From contig NZ_JAIVEM010000027.1 in assembly GCF_020404765.1 (NCBI RefSeq), forward strand, positions 62,001-126,000: a stretch of 64,000 nucleotides of DNA, read 5' to 3'. Below the pieces are notes generated by a model. That model made no database searches. It was not told where the DNA came from and saw nothing but the letters and a program-made list of their open reading frames with translations. The DNA comes from Paenibacillus sp. BJ-4 (lineage in GTDB: Bacteria; Bacillota; Bacilli; Paenibacillales; Paenibacillaceae). Made by a program: the position numbers and the translations under genes. Every line of letters begins with the position of its first letter. Within the stretch, counting starts at the first letter, position 1. Shown here piece by piece: positions 9,940 to 19,570 of this stretch.

Positions 9940-10998
9940 GTGAAAATGACTTTTCGGTGGTATGGAGAGCAGGATCTCATTCCTCTCTCTTACATCCGAC
10001 ATGTCCCCTATATTAAAGGAATTGTAAGCGCAGTTTATGACGTTGCTCCCGGAGAAGTATGGCCCACTGACCGCATCTCGGCACTCAAGCACCTGATTGA
10101 GCAGGCTGGACTCCAATTTGAAGTGGTGGAAAGCGTTCCGGTACATGAAGCAATCAAGCTGGGGCTTCCCGCCAGGGACAGCTATATTGCCAACTACAAA
10201 GAAACGCTCAGAAGACTTGGGAAAGCCGGGATAAAAGTAGTCTGCTACAATTTCATGCCGGCCTTTGACTGGTTTCGCACCGTTATTGATAAGCCGCTTC
10301 CAGATGGTTCGTTCGCTTTGGCATTTTCGGGAGAAGAATTGAAAAAGATCGAACCTGGCATTGCCGATTTTACACTTCCAGGCTGGGATTTATCATATCC
10401 CAAAGAAGAGCTTCCTGCTTTAATGAGCCAGTACAAAGAACTGGGAAAAGAAGGTCTTTGGGAAAACCTGAATTATTTCCTGGCAGAAATTATTCCTGCA
10501 GCTGAAAATGTCGGTATTAAAATGGCTATCCATCCGGACGATCCACCATGGCCGATTTTCGGCTTGCCGCGCATCCTTAGCAAAGAAGCAGATTTTGATC
10601 GTTTGCTTGAGCTCCAGCCAAGCCATTCGAATGGTGTTACCTTTTGCAGCGGCTCACTGGGCAGTTCACCAGACAACAATCTACCCAAAATGCTAGACAA
10701 ATATGCTTCGCAAAAGCGAGTTCATTTTGTTCATCTTCGTAATGTAAAGCGGTATCCTAATGGTGATTTTGAAGAGTCAGCACACTTGTCGGAATCCGGC
10801 AGTATCGATATGGCAGAGCTGGTTCAAATCCTGCATCAACATACATTTGAAGGGTATGTAAGACCCGATCATGGAAGAATGATTTGGGGAGAACAAGGCA
10901 AACCGGGCTATGGACTGTATGACCGCGCACTAGGAGCAGCCTATTTAACAGGCCTCTGGGAAGCGCTTCAACAAAAAGGAGGAACAATTCATGGCTAG
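9940..10998 (+). CDS. uxuA: mannonate dehydratase (UxuA family)
   Basis: 352 residues of TIM-barrel type. The features KMTFRWYG at the start, [15 protein letters not shown] in the middle, and the metal-binding [17 protein letters not shown] and YVRPDHGRM segments match UxuA, which converts D-mannonate to 2-keto-3-deoxygluconate. The start is uncertain (GTG 9940 or ATG 9946; no strong ribosome-binding site). It overlaps the GH1 gene by 8 bp, so it is part of the PTS operon. A hexuronate-pathway enzyme inside a beta-glucoside PTS operon is unusual and suggests a substrate with an aldonic or uronic part, or a dehydratase of different specificity. Confidence 0.88.
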   Translation: MKMTFRWYGEQDLIPLSYIRHVPYIKGIVSAVYDVAPGEVWPTDRISALKHLIEQAGLQFEVVESVPVHEAIKLGLPARDSYIANYKETLRRLGKAGIKVVCYNFMPAFDWFRTVIDKPLPDGSFALAFSGEELKKIEPGIADFTLPGWDLSYPKEELPALMSQYKELGKEGLWENLNYFLAEIIPAAENVGIKMAIHPDDPPWPIFGLPRILSKEADFDRLLELQPSHSNGVTFCSGSLGSSPDNNLPKMLDKYASQKRVHFVHLRNVKRYPNGDFEESAHLSESGSIDMAELVQILHQHTFEGYVRPDHGRMIWGEQGKPGYGLYDRALGAAYLTGLWEALQQKGGTIHG

Positions 10999-12427
10999 TC
11001 ATAAGGTTCACATTCCATCCAATTTCATTTTGGGAGCTGCTGCTTCCGCCTGGCAAACAGAGGGCTGGAGTGGTAAAAAGGAAGGTCAGGACTCATATCT
11101 TGATGTATGGTACAAGAATGACCGCTATGTCTGGCATAATGGATACGGACCTGCGGGTGCCACCGATTTCTATAATCGTTATGCCGAGGATGTCTCACTC
11201 ATGAAGGAGATTGGCCTGACACACTATCGTACCTCCATTAATTGGTCTCGATTTTTGACAGATTACGAGAATGTTGTAGTGGATGAAACCTATGCCGATT
11301 ATATCGGACGCGTCATTGACGAGTTGATTTCCAGCGGCGTCGAGCCGATGATTTGTTTGGAGCACTACGAGGTGCCTGCTGATCTGCTAGATAAATACGA
11401 TGGCTGGTCATCCAAGCATGTAGTAGAACTGTTTATTCAATACGCAGAAAAGGTATTTGAGCGGTATGGAGATCGGGTAAAGCACTGGTTTACGTTCAAC
11501 GAGCCGATTGTCGTCCAGACTCGTGTATATCTGGATGCCATACGCTATCCCTATGAACAGAATACTCGGAAGTGGATGCAGTGGAATTATAACAAAACGT
11601 TGGCTACAGCCAAGTGTGTGCAGCTCTTCAAAGCAAAAGGCTATCATCAAAACGGGGCCAAAATAGGCGTTATTCTAAATCCTGAAGTCACTTATGCCCG
11701 TTCGAGTGCACCTCATGATCAGTATGCCGCGCATGTATATGATTTATTTTACAATCGAGTATTTATGGACCCTCTCCTCAAAGGAGAATATCCGCAAGAA
11801 CTGTTCGGCTTAATGGCTAAGCATGACATTACATTCGAATCGACTCCGGAAGAGCTAAATCTAATAAAAGAAAATACCGTTGACTATGTTGGTATCAATC
11901 TCTATTATCCGCATCGGGTAAAAGCACCAAGTAGAGCTTGGAATGAAAGCACCCCCTTTCACCCGGCATACTACTATGAGCATTTTGATCTTCCAGGCAA
12001 AAAAATGAATAAATCAAGAGGTTGGGAAATTAACCCTAAAATTATTTATGATATGGGGATGCGCATCAAGAACGAATATAACAATATCGAGTGGTTTATT
12101 GCCGAAAATGGAATGGGTATTGAGAATGAAGTTGCCTTTAAGAATGAGGAGCAAATAATCCAGGATGATTACCGCATTGATTTTATTTCTGAGCATTTAT
12201 ACAATGCGTTAAAGGCTGTGGAGGCGGGTTCCAACTGCCTAGGTTATATGCTGTGGGCCTTTACGGATAATGTTTCTCCCATGAATGCTTTTAAAAACCG
12301 TTATGGATTAGTAGAAATTAACCTGGAGAACGACAGAAGCAGGCATTTAAAAAAATCCGGCTACTGGTACCAAACGACGATTAAGGAACGTTCATTTGAT
12401 GTGAATCTGGATGAAGAGTATAAGTGA
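10991..12427 (+). CDS. glycoside hydrolase family 1 (6-phospho-beta-glucosidase type)
   Basis: 478 residues. It starts with the GH1 motif [14 protein letters not shown], has the acid/base glutamate in FTFNEP (about residue 175) and the nucleophile glutamate in FIAENGMG (about residue 376), and ends with the GH1 tail ([12 protein letters not shown]). Its place in a PTS operon implies a cytoplasmic 6-phospho-disaccharide substrate. The GGAGGA site lies inside the end of uxuA, with which it overlaps. Length and motifs are complete. Confidence 0.92.
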   Translation: MASHKVHIPSNFILGAAASAWQTEGWSGKKEGQDSYLDVWYKNDRYVWHNGYGPAGATDFYNRYAEDVSLMKEIGLTHYRTSINWSRFLTDYENVVVDETYADYIGRVIDELISSGVEPMICLEHYEVPADLLDKYDGWSSKHVVELFIQYAEKVFERYGDRVKHWFTFNEPIVVQTRVYLDAIRYPYEQNTRKWMQWNYNKTLATAKCVQLFKAKGYHQNGAKIGVILNPEVTYARSSAPHDQYAAHVYDLFYNRVFMDPLLKGEYPQELFGLMAKHDITFESTPEELNLIKENTVDYVGINLYYPHRVKAPSRAWNESTPFHPAYYYEHFDLPGKKMNKSRGWEINPKIIYDMGMRIKNEYNNIEWFIAENGMGIENEVAFKNEEQIIQDDYRIDFISEHLYNALKAVEAGSNCLGYMLWAFTDNVSPMNAFKNRYGLVEINLENDRSRHLKKSGYWYQTTIKERSFDVNLDEEYK

Positions 12428-12480
12428 TCGGTTACGGCTACTTTCAATGACTAAAAAATATAGATTTATGGAGGCGTTGA

Positions 12481-12804
12481 ATGATGAAAAAAATTATTCT
12501 TGCGTGTGCCGCTGGTATGTCCACATCGATTCTGGTATCCAAGATGAAAAAAGAAGCAGAAGCGAGAGCCTTAGAGATTAATATCGAAGCCATCCCCGAA
12601 AGTACCATTAAGGAAGAATTAGCGAGCATCAATGATTCTGTTATTGCCATTTTACTAGGTCCTCAAGTGCGCATGCGTAAAAATGCAGTTACTGAGATCG
12701 CATCTCCATATGGTATTCCTGTAGATGTCATTGATACGATGGCTTACGGAAGAGGCAATGGTCCAGCCGTACTCGATCAAGCCTTGAAGATGGCCGGCGA
12801 ATAA
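12481..12804 (+). CDS. PTS lactose/cellobiose family EIIB component
   Basis: 107 residues. The N-terminal KKIILACAAGMSTSILV holds the phospho-cysteine (Cys9) followed by the P-loop of the cellobiose EIIB family. It transfers phosphate from EIIA to the sugar carried by EIIC. A GGAGG site precedes two adjacent ATG codons. It is the last gene of the operon, about 50 bp after the GH1 gene, and is followed by a terminator. Confidence 0.93.
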   Translation: MMKKIILACAAGMSTSILVSKMKKEAEARALEINIEAIPESTIKEELASINDSVIAILLGPQVRMRKNAVTEIASPYGIPVDVIDTMAYGRGNGPAVLDQALKMAGE

Positions 12805-12828
12805 TAACGGTTATAAAAATCTGCTGTA

Positions 12829-12862
12829 AGATGACTTCTGTTAGGAGTCATCTTTTTTTCGT
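12829..12862 (+). terminator. terminator at the end of the beta-glucoside-type PTS operon
   Basis: AGATGACT...AGTCATCT hairpin followed by a run of T. The 420 bp after it, up to the mannanase, are strongly AT-rich with no gene; they hold the cre-like site listed next. Confidence 0.85.
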
Positions 12863-13175
12863 TCCACTGATAACGATCTCCTCCCCTCTTCTTTCCTCAG
12901 ACACCCCTCCCCGTTCACACCCAACATAACAATAGCCACGATAAACTCAATTCAAGGTGATAACCAATGAGTAAATCACCTAAATTAACTAACAAATGAA
13001 TAACTCATTAGCATAATATCCAACAAATATAATAAAAAAAATTTAATTATACATATTAATTTTATACAAATTGTAATTATTACATTAAAATCTCAAAGTT
13101 TATAAACTAACTAATAAAATATACTGAATAACAAAAGTTTCAATAATATAATAACAAACAATAACTTATCTTTTT

Positions 13176-13190
13176 TTGAAAGCGCTTAAC
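13176..13190 (+). promoter_or_regulatory. cre-like CcpA site upstream of the mannanase
   Basis: TTGAAAGCGCTTAAC fits the CcpA consensus form WTGAAARCGYTTWNN. It lies about 90 bp before the mannanase start, so glucose repression of this secreted enzyme is expected. Confidence 0.65.
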
Positions 13191-13281
13191 CATGTGTTTG
13201 GCTTGCTGCTATACAAAGACCTACATACTGATTACACCTGTGTGGCAGAGAGTTGAATAATATACTTAAGGAGGAATAAAA

Positions 13282-14265
13282 ATGCAAGTGTTGTTAAGAA
13301 AAACATTGTTAGCTGCATTAGCCGGCCTACTCATCATGATAGGCCTAGGAGGGTTCTTCTCAAAGGCACAAGCTGCTTCAAGTTTTTATGTAAGCGGCAC
13401 CAAGCTGTACGACTCTACAGGTAAGCCATTTGTTATGAGAGGCGTCAATCATGCTCACACTTGGTACAAAAACGATCTTTATACAGCCATCCCGGCAATT
13501 GCCCAGACAGGCGCTAATACAGTCCGGATTGTCCTTTCTGACGGAAACCAATACACCAAGGATGACATGAATTCCGTGAAAAATATTATTTCCCTAGTCA
13601 CAAGTTATAAAATGATTGCTGTACTTGAAGTTCATGACGCTACGGGGAAAGACGACTACGCGTCTTTGGATGCAACTGTGAATTACTGGATTAGCATAAA
13701 AGATGCTCTGATCGGTAAGGAAGACCGGGTTATCGTAAACATTGCGAACGAATGGTATGGATCTTGGAATGGAAACGGTTGGGCTGATGGATACAAGCAA
13801 GCGATTCCCAAGCTCAGAAACGCAGGTATCAAAAATACGCTCATCGTCGATTGTGCCGGTTGGGGACAATATCCTCAATCTATCAATGATTTTGGAAAAT
13901 CGGTATTTGAAGCGGATCAATTAAGAAATACGGTTTTCTCCATCCATATGTATGAATATGCCGGTAAAGATGCTCAAACTGTACGCGCCAATATTGATAA
14001 CGTTCTGAATAAAGGACTTCCTCTGATAATTGGTGAATTTGGCGGTTACCATCAGGGAGCGGATGTCGACGAGACAGAAATCATAAGATACGGCCAATCC
14101 AAAGGTGTCGGCTGGTTAGCCTGGTCCTGGTATGGTAATAGCTCCAACCTTTCCTATCTGGATCTTGCAACAGGACCTAATGGCAATCTGACTGGCTGGG
14201 GCCAAACTGTAGTTAACGGAAGCAACGGAATCAAAGAAACATCAAAAAAAGCGGGTATCTTCTAA
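13282..14265 (+). CDS. secreted endo-beta-1,4-mannanase, GH5 (GH5_8-like)
   Basis: 327 residues. A Sec signal peptide (KKTLL-type basic start, hydrophobic core, cleavage after AQA at about residue 31) leads to one catalytic domain beginning FYVSGTKLYDSTGKPFVMRGVN. The acid/base glutamate is Glu157 in NIANEWYG and the nucleophile is Glu252 in IIGEFGGY, as in GH5 subfamily 8 mannanases of Bacillus and Paenibacillus. There is no carbohydrate-binding module. It stands alone between its own cre site and a terminator hairpin. An AAGGAGG site precedes the ATG. Confidence 0.93.
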   Translation: MQVLLRKTLLAALAGLLIMIGLGGFFSKAQAASSFYVSGTKLYDSTGKPFVMRGVNHAHTWYKNDLYTAIPAIAQTGANTVRIVLSDGNQYTKDDMNSVKNIISLVTSYKMIAVLEVHDATGKDDYASLDATVNYWISIKDALIGKEDRVIVNIANEWYGSWNGNGWADGYKQAIPKLRNAGIKNTLIVDCAGWGQYPQSINDFGKSVFEADQLRNTVFSIHMYEYAGKDAQTVRANIDNVLNKGLPLIIGEFGGYHQGADVDETEIIRYGQSKGVGWLAWSWYGNSSNLSYLDLATGPNGNLTGWGQTVVNGSNGIKETSKKAGIF

Positions 14266-14283
14266 AATATTCTAAAATAACAG

Positions 14284-14314
14284 TAGCCGCTCCTGAATTT
14301 TTTAGAAGCGGCTA
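14284..14314. terminator. hairpin between convergent mannanase and beta-lactamase-like genes
   Basis: TAGCCGCT and AGCGGCTA pair around a 15-base loop rich in T. It lies between the two convergent stop codons and could serve both. There is no long T run after the stem. Confidence 0.6.
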
Positions 14315-14320
14315 TCACGC

Positions 14321-16363
14321 TTATTTCAGATTGATTTTAAATACATCCCCTGCATTGCCACCCAAAACGATCAAGCCACCTTTGGGTAATACAACCGAAT
14401 TATTATTGCTGGCAGTTGAAAAATCCACAATCGCTCCGCTTTCATCATAAACAGCGAACCCGCCGCTTTTTGGAAAATCAACGGTCATCGTTTGATTGGC
14501 TGAGCTTTTATCTATTTTAAACCATGCGGCTTGGCCATTCGACGGTATGGTGTACACTGATTTCCCACTCAGGATAGGTTTAATAGCATCCTCACTAATA
14601 TAGGACTGTCCATCTATGGTTAAATACTCTGAACCATCCTTGGTATAAAAGTTCAGATCATATGCATCTCTTCCACTCATAACAGGAATCTCAACTGCAT
14701 TAACGGCTTTATTCTCATCCACAATTTTGGTACCACTTGCGTATCCATCATGATCAACGGATATTTTTTTCGTTATAAATGATGGGGCCAGATAAAAAAT
14801 AGAAGATATCTTTTCATCCAAAGCATAATAATTCTTCCCGTTTCTGTTTTCCCATGCCTTTTTAACTGTAGGATTTACAGGATTGGCATCTAGCTTTTGA
14901 TATTCATAAGTCACCATAACCATTTGACCTAATCCCGGAAAGTTTAAATAGAAGTTAGCCTTAATATACGTTTTCCCGTTTTTTTGTTTGTCAAAGCTTA
15001 TGGCTACACTGCCATCACTGCTTTTGAATTGTCCATTGCCTGTATACACATATTTTTGCGCCGGGACGAATCCATCCAGAAAAGCTGGTAACTCAAACTC
15101 TCCGTTTTTAATCTTTACATTGATGGTTGTACCCACTGAACCGTATAATCCCGAATAAGTAAGTAAATCAGATGGCATTTCCACTTTGACGGGAGGCTCA
15201 AATGTTTTATCCGGTAGAATGTCTTTAATGATGCCCTTATCTTTTAAAAGTTCCAATAAAACGTTAGAAGCAAAAATACTATCTAGGATGGAAGACCCTC
15301 CAGATGAAAGCACAGTCATAGAAAGCTGATGCTCTGGTATGGTGATCAAAACAGAGTGATACAAAACAGTATCCCCACCCTTGGATAGCGCAGTTATTCC
15401 GTAATCACTAAATGGTGCCAACTGAACCGCATCCCAACCAAGCCCATAATTAAAGCTGTTTGTCTCTTCAGGTACCCATATTCCTTTTCGATATTCATGA
15501 CTTTGCATGGACTTTGCTGATTGTGTAGACAAAATATCGGGTCTGTTCCCCGTTAATACTTCTGAAAACATAGCCACCTCTTCTGCGGTAGAGTATAAGC
15601 CCCCTGTCCCGATGACATTGGCATTTTCAACCGGTAAGGCCCCCTCAATCGCAGGGAAATAAGTTTTGGACAGCTTTTTTCTATCAAATTGATCGAGAGG
15701 TGTTTTTGTAGATTTCAAACCCAAAGGGGTATTAATATGCTTTGTCAGAAAATCGGTGTAACTTAGACCGCTCACCCGCTCAACCAATATTTCAAGCAAT
15801 TGAAATCCATCATTGCTATATACGGAATATTCGCCAGGGTTTGATTTTAAAGTTTCTGATTGCAATCTCAGCAATAGCTCATCATGATTTTCTGTATCAT
15901 TGTCATTAAATAACATACTATTTTTATAGTGAGCACCGTAAAGGCCTGACGAATGATTTAACAGCATACGCGGTGTAATTTGTTTATACCTTTCATCAGA
16001 CATTTTAAAGTCCTTAATATATGTGGTAAGCGGCTGATCAATATCGACTTTGTGGGCATCCACCAGCATCATCGTTGCAGCAGATACATACATTTTGCTT
16101 GTAGAGCCTATACCGAACATGGTATCTTTGGTGATCGGCTCGTTGGTAGCTTTATTCTTTACACCCATGCTATCCGACAAAACGATGTCTCCATGATCCA
16201 TAATGGCATACTGCACTCCGCTAACACCGTATTTGGACACCAGCTCCGAAGCCAGATCGCGAGCCTTTTCCTTGATGGGTTCAGGATTGCCTTGAGCAAA
16301 AGTATTCGTCATGGGTAGTACAAAAAGCATAGCAGAAATGAACACAGCTATTATTTTCTTCAT
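14321..16363 (-). CDS. secreted serine hydrolase, beta-lactamase (class C)/penicillin-binding fold
   Basis: 680 residues. A signal peptide (KKIIAVFISAMLFVLPM, cleavage near FAQG) leads to a class C beta-lactamase-like domain of about 350 residues. It has the SxxK motif at Ser87-Lys90 (GIGSTSKMY), a YSNDGF motif for the second catalytic group, and a KGG-type motif (LSKGGDTVLYH). The 300-residue C-terminal part has beta-rich repeats with no clear family. Such proteins are often peptidases or esterases of the cell envelope rather than antibiotic hydrolases. The gene stands alone, downstream of the LytTR two-component pair on the same strand but 120 bp away. Confidence 0.85.
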   Translation of the reverse strand: MKKIIAVFISAMLFVLPMTNTFAQGNPEPIKEKARDLASELVSKYGVSGVQYAIMDHGDIVLSDSMGVKNKATNEPITKDTMFGIGSTSKMYVSAATMMLVDAHKVDIDQPLTTYIKDFKMSDERYKQITPRMLLNHSSGLYGAHYKNSMLFNDNDTENHDELLLRLQSETLKSNPGEYSVYSNDGFQLLEILVERVSGLSYTDFLTKHINTPLGLKSTKTPLDQFDRKKLSKTYFPAIEGALPVENANVIGTGGLYSTAEEVAMFSEVLTGNRPDILSTQSAKSMQSHEYRKGIWVPEETNSFNYGLGWDAVQLAPFSDYGITALSKGGDTVLYHSVLITIPEHQLSMTVLSSGGSSILDSIFASNVLLELLKDKGIIKDILPDKTFEPPVKVEMPSDLLTYSGLYGSVGTTINVKIKNGEFELPAFLDGFVPAQKYVYTGNGQFKSSDGSVAISFDKQKNGKTYIKANFYLNFPGLGQMVMVTYEYQKLDANPVNPTVKKAWENRNGKNYYALDEKISSIFYLAPSFITKKISVDHDGYASGTKIVDENKAVNAVEIPVMSGRDAYDLNFYTKDGSEYLTIDGQSYISEDAIKPILSGKSVYTIPSNGQAAWFKIDKSSANQTMTVDFPKSGGFAVYDESGAIVDFSTASNNNSVVLPKGGLIVLGGNAGDVFKINLK

Positions 16364-16487
16364 TCCATATTTCCTCCTCTTATAACTTCACCAGATTTTA
16401 TTGCTGGACTGATCATACAATGAATGAGGATTCTAAATATAAAACCACCCCTTAAACGAAAAAAACAATCCCTAAACAGCATGCTGT

Positions 16488-17789
16488 CTAAGGATTGTCC
16501 TTATAAAATGGCAATACAACCATATTATTAAATATTTTATTTTTCGTTTCAATGGTCATGTTTCCACCGTATTTATCACATATTCTAGATATATTCGTTA
16601 GACCTATGCCATGAATATCCGGGTTTGATTTTTGACTATGCAAATGGGCAACTTCATTCTCCACATGATTAAGGATGTGAATGAACAGCGCAGACTCATT
16701 GGAATGTATTTTAATAAGAATATATCGATCATCCGCAATCCTGACCCTTTTAGATGCTTCTATGGCATTATCCAGCATATTGCCCAGAGCGACACATAAG
16801 TCATAACGTTCAATATTTACTTTCTGTGAATGCAAGTTAAGCTGGGTATCTACCTTGATGCCATTGGCCTGAGCAATATTAAGACTGTTCGTGACAAGGG
16901 CATCTATAACCAGATTACCGGTATTCACTCTTTGATAGGCTCCTTCGATTTTATTTAATGTAACCTTAATATGTTCACTGGCCTCAGCCAATTCATTTCT
17001 CTGGATACATTCTTCAATATACAAAAACTGTTGGTGTGTATCATGAATGATTCTTTTTATATTTTTGAAGCTGTGAACCGTTTTTTCATAGTTAGCATCT
17101 TGATAGTCCATCTGATGTTGTAATTGAGCATTTTCATGCATTAATTGGAATTTTTCAATGATATTATCGAAAATATATACGATAAAAATATTTAAGAAAA
17201 TAAAGCTAATAATAGAACCAAAATAATACATATTCTTTTCACTATAAACAGATAAAACATTGACCTGGTATATACTTATGATGGGTACGATTAAAAATAA
17301 AATGTAATAACGAGCTTGCAAAGGGAAAGTTCTGCGTTTGGCAAATAATCGTATAATCTGAATGACAGCAAACATGATAATACAGCTCAGTAACATAACC
17401 TTAGAAAATATCAAGTGATCTTGCCGGCTCAAATGACTAAAGTTGCTGATCTTAACGGAGTCTACAGCATATAAAATGTAAAGGGATATAAAATTAACGA
17501 TGGTTATCAACACAGCATAAATTATGGAGAAAATAATCTTTATTTTTATCTCCACTGTATAGGACTGCGCCAAACTAAATATGACCAGTAATGCTAAAAT
17601 CGAAGAGATCGTAGGAGACAGATAAACACTTAGATATAAAATGTTCAGTAATCCAAAAATAATGAAATACATAAATCTGTTCGGCTTACGATTGGACTTA
17701 TCAAAAACCGAGTTAAAGTAAAAATTTACTTGAAAGCACATCACCAATACAACACAGAGGTTAAGAAGCAGGTAGCTATATTCCATCAT
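16488..17789 (-). CDS. AgrC-like sensor histidine kinase (GHKL ATPase)
   Basis: 433 residues. The first 200 or so are hydrophobic with about six membrane spans. A coiled region then leads to the phospho-acceptor in KRIIHDTHQQFLYIEE (histidine near 249). The GHKL domain follows with LGNMLDNAIEAS (N box) and DIHGIGLTNISRICDKYGG (G box). This is the layout of kinases that pair with LytTR regulators, such as AgrC and related peptide sensors. Its start is 1-2 bases after the stop of the regulator gene with no strong ribosome-binding site, so it is probably translationally coupled. No peptide precursor or AgrB-like protease is seen nearby. Confidence 0.9.
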   Translation of the reverse strand: MMEYSYLLLNLCVVLVMCFQVNFYFNSVFDKSNRKPNRFMYFIIFGLLNILYLSVYLSPTISSILALLVIFSLAQSYTVEIKIKIIFSIIYAVLITIVNFISLYILYAVDSVKISNFSHLSRQDHLIFSKVMLLSCIIMFAVIQIIRLFAKRRTFPLQARYYILFLIVPIISIYQVNVLSVYSEKNMYYFGSIISFIFLNIFIVYIFDNIIEKFQLMHENAQLQHQMDYQDANYEKTVHSFKNIKRIIHDTHQQFLYIEECIQRNELAEASEHIKVTLNKIEGAYQRVNTGNLVIDALVTNSLNIAQANGIKVDTQLNLHSQKVNIERYDLCVALGNMLDNAIEASKRVRIADDRYILIKIHSNESALFIHILNHVENEVAHLHSQKSNPDIHGIGLTNISRICDKYGGNMTIETKNKIFNNMVVLPFYKDNP

Positions 17790-17790
17790 A

Positions 17791-18531
17791 TTAATGCATT
17801 TTCATGATCATAAATTTGGTATACAGATCTTTAACTTCTTTTATTTTAGAACGCCCAATAGGTAGCTTCACATCATTTGACATCAACACATCACCGCCAG
17901 CAAATTTTTTGACATGAATTAAATTTATAATAATCGAACGATGAATTTGCAGAAAATTATGTTCCTTTAATGCTGATGCATAGTCCGAAAGAATCCCTTT
18001 GCTATCATAGGTTTGAGTAGAGGTTACAAAAAGCAGCTTGTTTTTTATGGTTAAGCTTTTGGCTACCTCAATGCTAATGATATCGTCATATTTTAAAAGC
18101 ACCTCTTCATATGCTGACTTGATGATAACGAATTTTTTTTCGAGAGATTGAAAGTAGTGACATAGCTTGATCATTTTTTCTTCAAAGATATGGGGAGCAA
18201 TTGGTTTTATTAAATATTGAAATGTAACCACATCAAAGCTTTCCAGCATATACTCAGGATAGCTCGTTAAAAATATGATCTGTTCATCAAGATAACGTAA
18301 ACTCCTTATTTTTTGAGCTGTTTGAATTCCGTTCATGCCGTTCATTTCAATATCCAATATTAAGATATGGAATGGCGATTCATGATTTAGATAATGAGAT
18401 ACCAGCTGTTCTCCTGAGTCGAATAATTCAACTTTAAATTCTACATTTGTCTTTATTGATAAAGCGATTAGCATATTTTTAACAAGCTCTCTTTGGTTGT
18501 GCTCATCATCGCAGATAGCCACTCTATACAT
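17791..18531 (-). CDS. LytTR-family response regulator
   Basis: About 246 residues. A receiver domain begins YRVAICDDEHNQRELV, with the phospho-acceptor in HILILDIEMNGMNG. A LytTR DNA-binding domain follows (ISIEVAKSLTIKNKLL ... LQIHRSIIINLIHVKKF ... LPIGRSKIKEVKDLY). The open frame extends to 18582, but a GAGGTG site supports a start near 18531. It is the first gene of a two-gene unit with the membrane kinase. Targets are unknown; LytTR proteins usually control envelope, competence or peptide systems. Confidence 0.9.
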   Translation of the reverse strand: MYRVAICDDEHNQRELVKNMLIALSIKTNVEFKVELFDSGEQLVSHYLNHESPFHILILDIEMNGMNGIQTAQKIRSLRYLDEQIIFLTSYPEYMLESFDVVTFQYLIKPIAPHIFEEKMIKLCHYFQSLEKKFVIIKSAYEEVLLKYDDIISIEVAKSLTIKNKLLFVTSTQTYDSKGILSDYASALKEHNFLQIHRSIIINLIHVKKFAGGDVLMSNDVKLPIGRSKIKEVKDLYTKFMIMKMH

Positions 18532-18691
18532 AAATAACATGCACCTCATTCCCATGGCATGTAGCATGGAATTATAGTCCAAACAGTATACATTAATTTA
18601 ATATTCCATACATAGCTTTTGGATAAAACGCAAATGCAAATCCCTCAAATGCTAGTATACAGGCTGCTCAGCAGTTGCATCCAAGGTAAAA

Positions 18692-18726
18692 AAGAAACCC
18701 TTGTCTTCAAAAGACAGGGTTTCTTA
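18692..18726 (-). terminator. terminator at the end of the trehalose operon
   Basis: AAGAAACCC...GGGTTTCTT hairpin with a T-run on each strand. On the minus strand it ends the treA-treP-treR transcript, 20 bp after treR. Confidence 0.8.
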
Positions 18727-18745
18727 ACTGTTTTTTTATTGATGG

Positions 18746-19495
18746 TCATTTTAAAAAATCTGCTTTCTTGTCTTCACCGTGGGAACGTCTGGCAAAGTCG
18801 ACAAATTGGAATTTGTCCAACCGATGCCGCGACTCGGTATACTGGAACAACGTGGTGTCTTCCAGATAAACATAGTTACGTACTACGACCACATGGGTAT
18901 AGTGCTGGAGGTCCATCAACCCACGATCTTCTTCGTCTGCTTCTTCTACGGAAACGACTTTTTTGGCATAGCTGATTTGAAGCTTAAGCTCCCCTTCCAG
19001 ATATTCGTAGATGGAACCGCTGCTAATTTCCTGGGTTAGCACAGGTACAATGTCTGATCGAAAGTAATCTTTATCCAGTATGACGCGTTCACCTTCAATC
19101 TCGCGCGCACGAATGACCTTCCAGACAAGACATTTGTGCTGGTCAATCTCGAGATGGCTGGCTATGTCCTCCGGAACTGGAATCAGCTGATTTTCATGTA
19201 CAATCGTACGTGATTGACGCCCAATTCGCTCGGACATCTCTTTAAAACTGACCAGTCCTCCCATTGGAAAATCCATCCGCCCAATATCCAAAACAAAAGA
19301 TCCCTTGGCTTTTATTTTATGAATGTACCCATTTTGTGCAAGCAAGTGAAGTGCCTTACGGACGGTCTCGCGCGAAGTATTATACTCGCGGGCCAGTTCA
19401 TTTTCAGAAGGCATTTTCGTGCTGGGGGCCAAATCACCTGTCTGAATCCGTCCTGAATACTCCTGATAAATTTGCAAAAATATATTCTTTGTCAA
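18746..19495 (-). CDS. treR: trehalose operon repressor, GntR family
   Basis: 249 residues. The N-terminal winged helix (MPSENELAREYNTSRETVRKAL region) is of GntR type and the rest is a UTRA effector domain, as in TreR, which senses trehalose-6-phosphate. It is the last gene of the treA-treP-treR unit. The paired operator-like palindromes TTGTATATACAA and ATGTATATACAT upstream of treA fit the known TreR site of Bacillus. Confidence 0.92.
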   Translation of the reverse strand: MTKNIFLQIYQEYSGRIQTGDLAPSTKMPSENELAREYNTSRETVRKALHLLAQNGYIHKIKAKGSFVLDIGRMDFPMGGLVSFKEMSERIGRQSRTIVHENQLIPVPEDIASHLEIDQHKCLVWKVIRAREIEGERVILDKDYFRSDIVPVLTQEISSGSIYEYLEGELKLQISYAKKVVSVEEADEEDRGLMDLQHYTHVVVVRNYVYLEDTTLFQYTESRHRLDKFQFVDFARRSHGEDKKADFLK

Positions 19496-19570
19496 TTTTC
19501 ATCACCAGGTACATTGTAGCATTCTTTCACTAGCCTGGTTAATAAAATAGGCTGAGGGAATCGCTCGGAA

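Noticed and set aside
14321..16363. Antibiotic-resistance beta-lactamase
   Set aside because: The protein is nearly twice as long as class C enzymes, and such folds are commonly envelope peptidases; resistance cannot be claimed from sequence.
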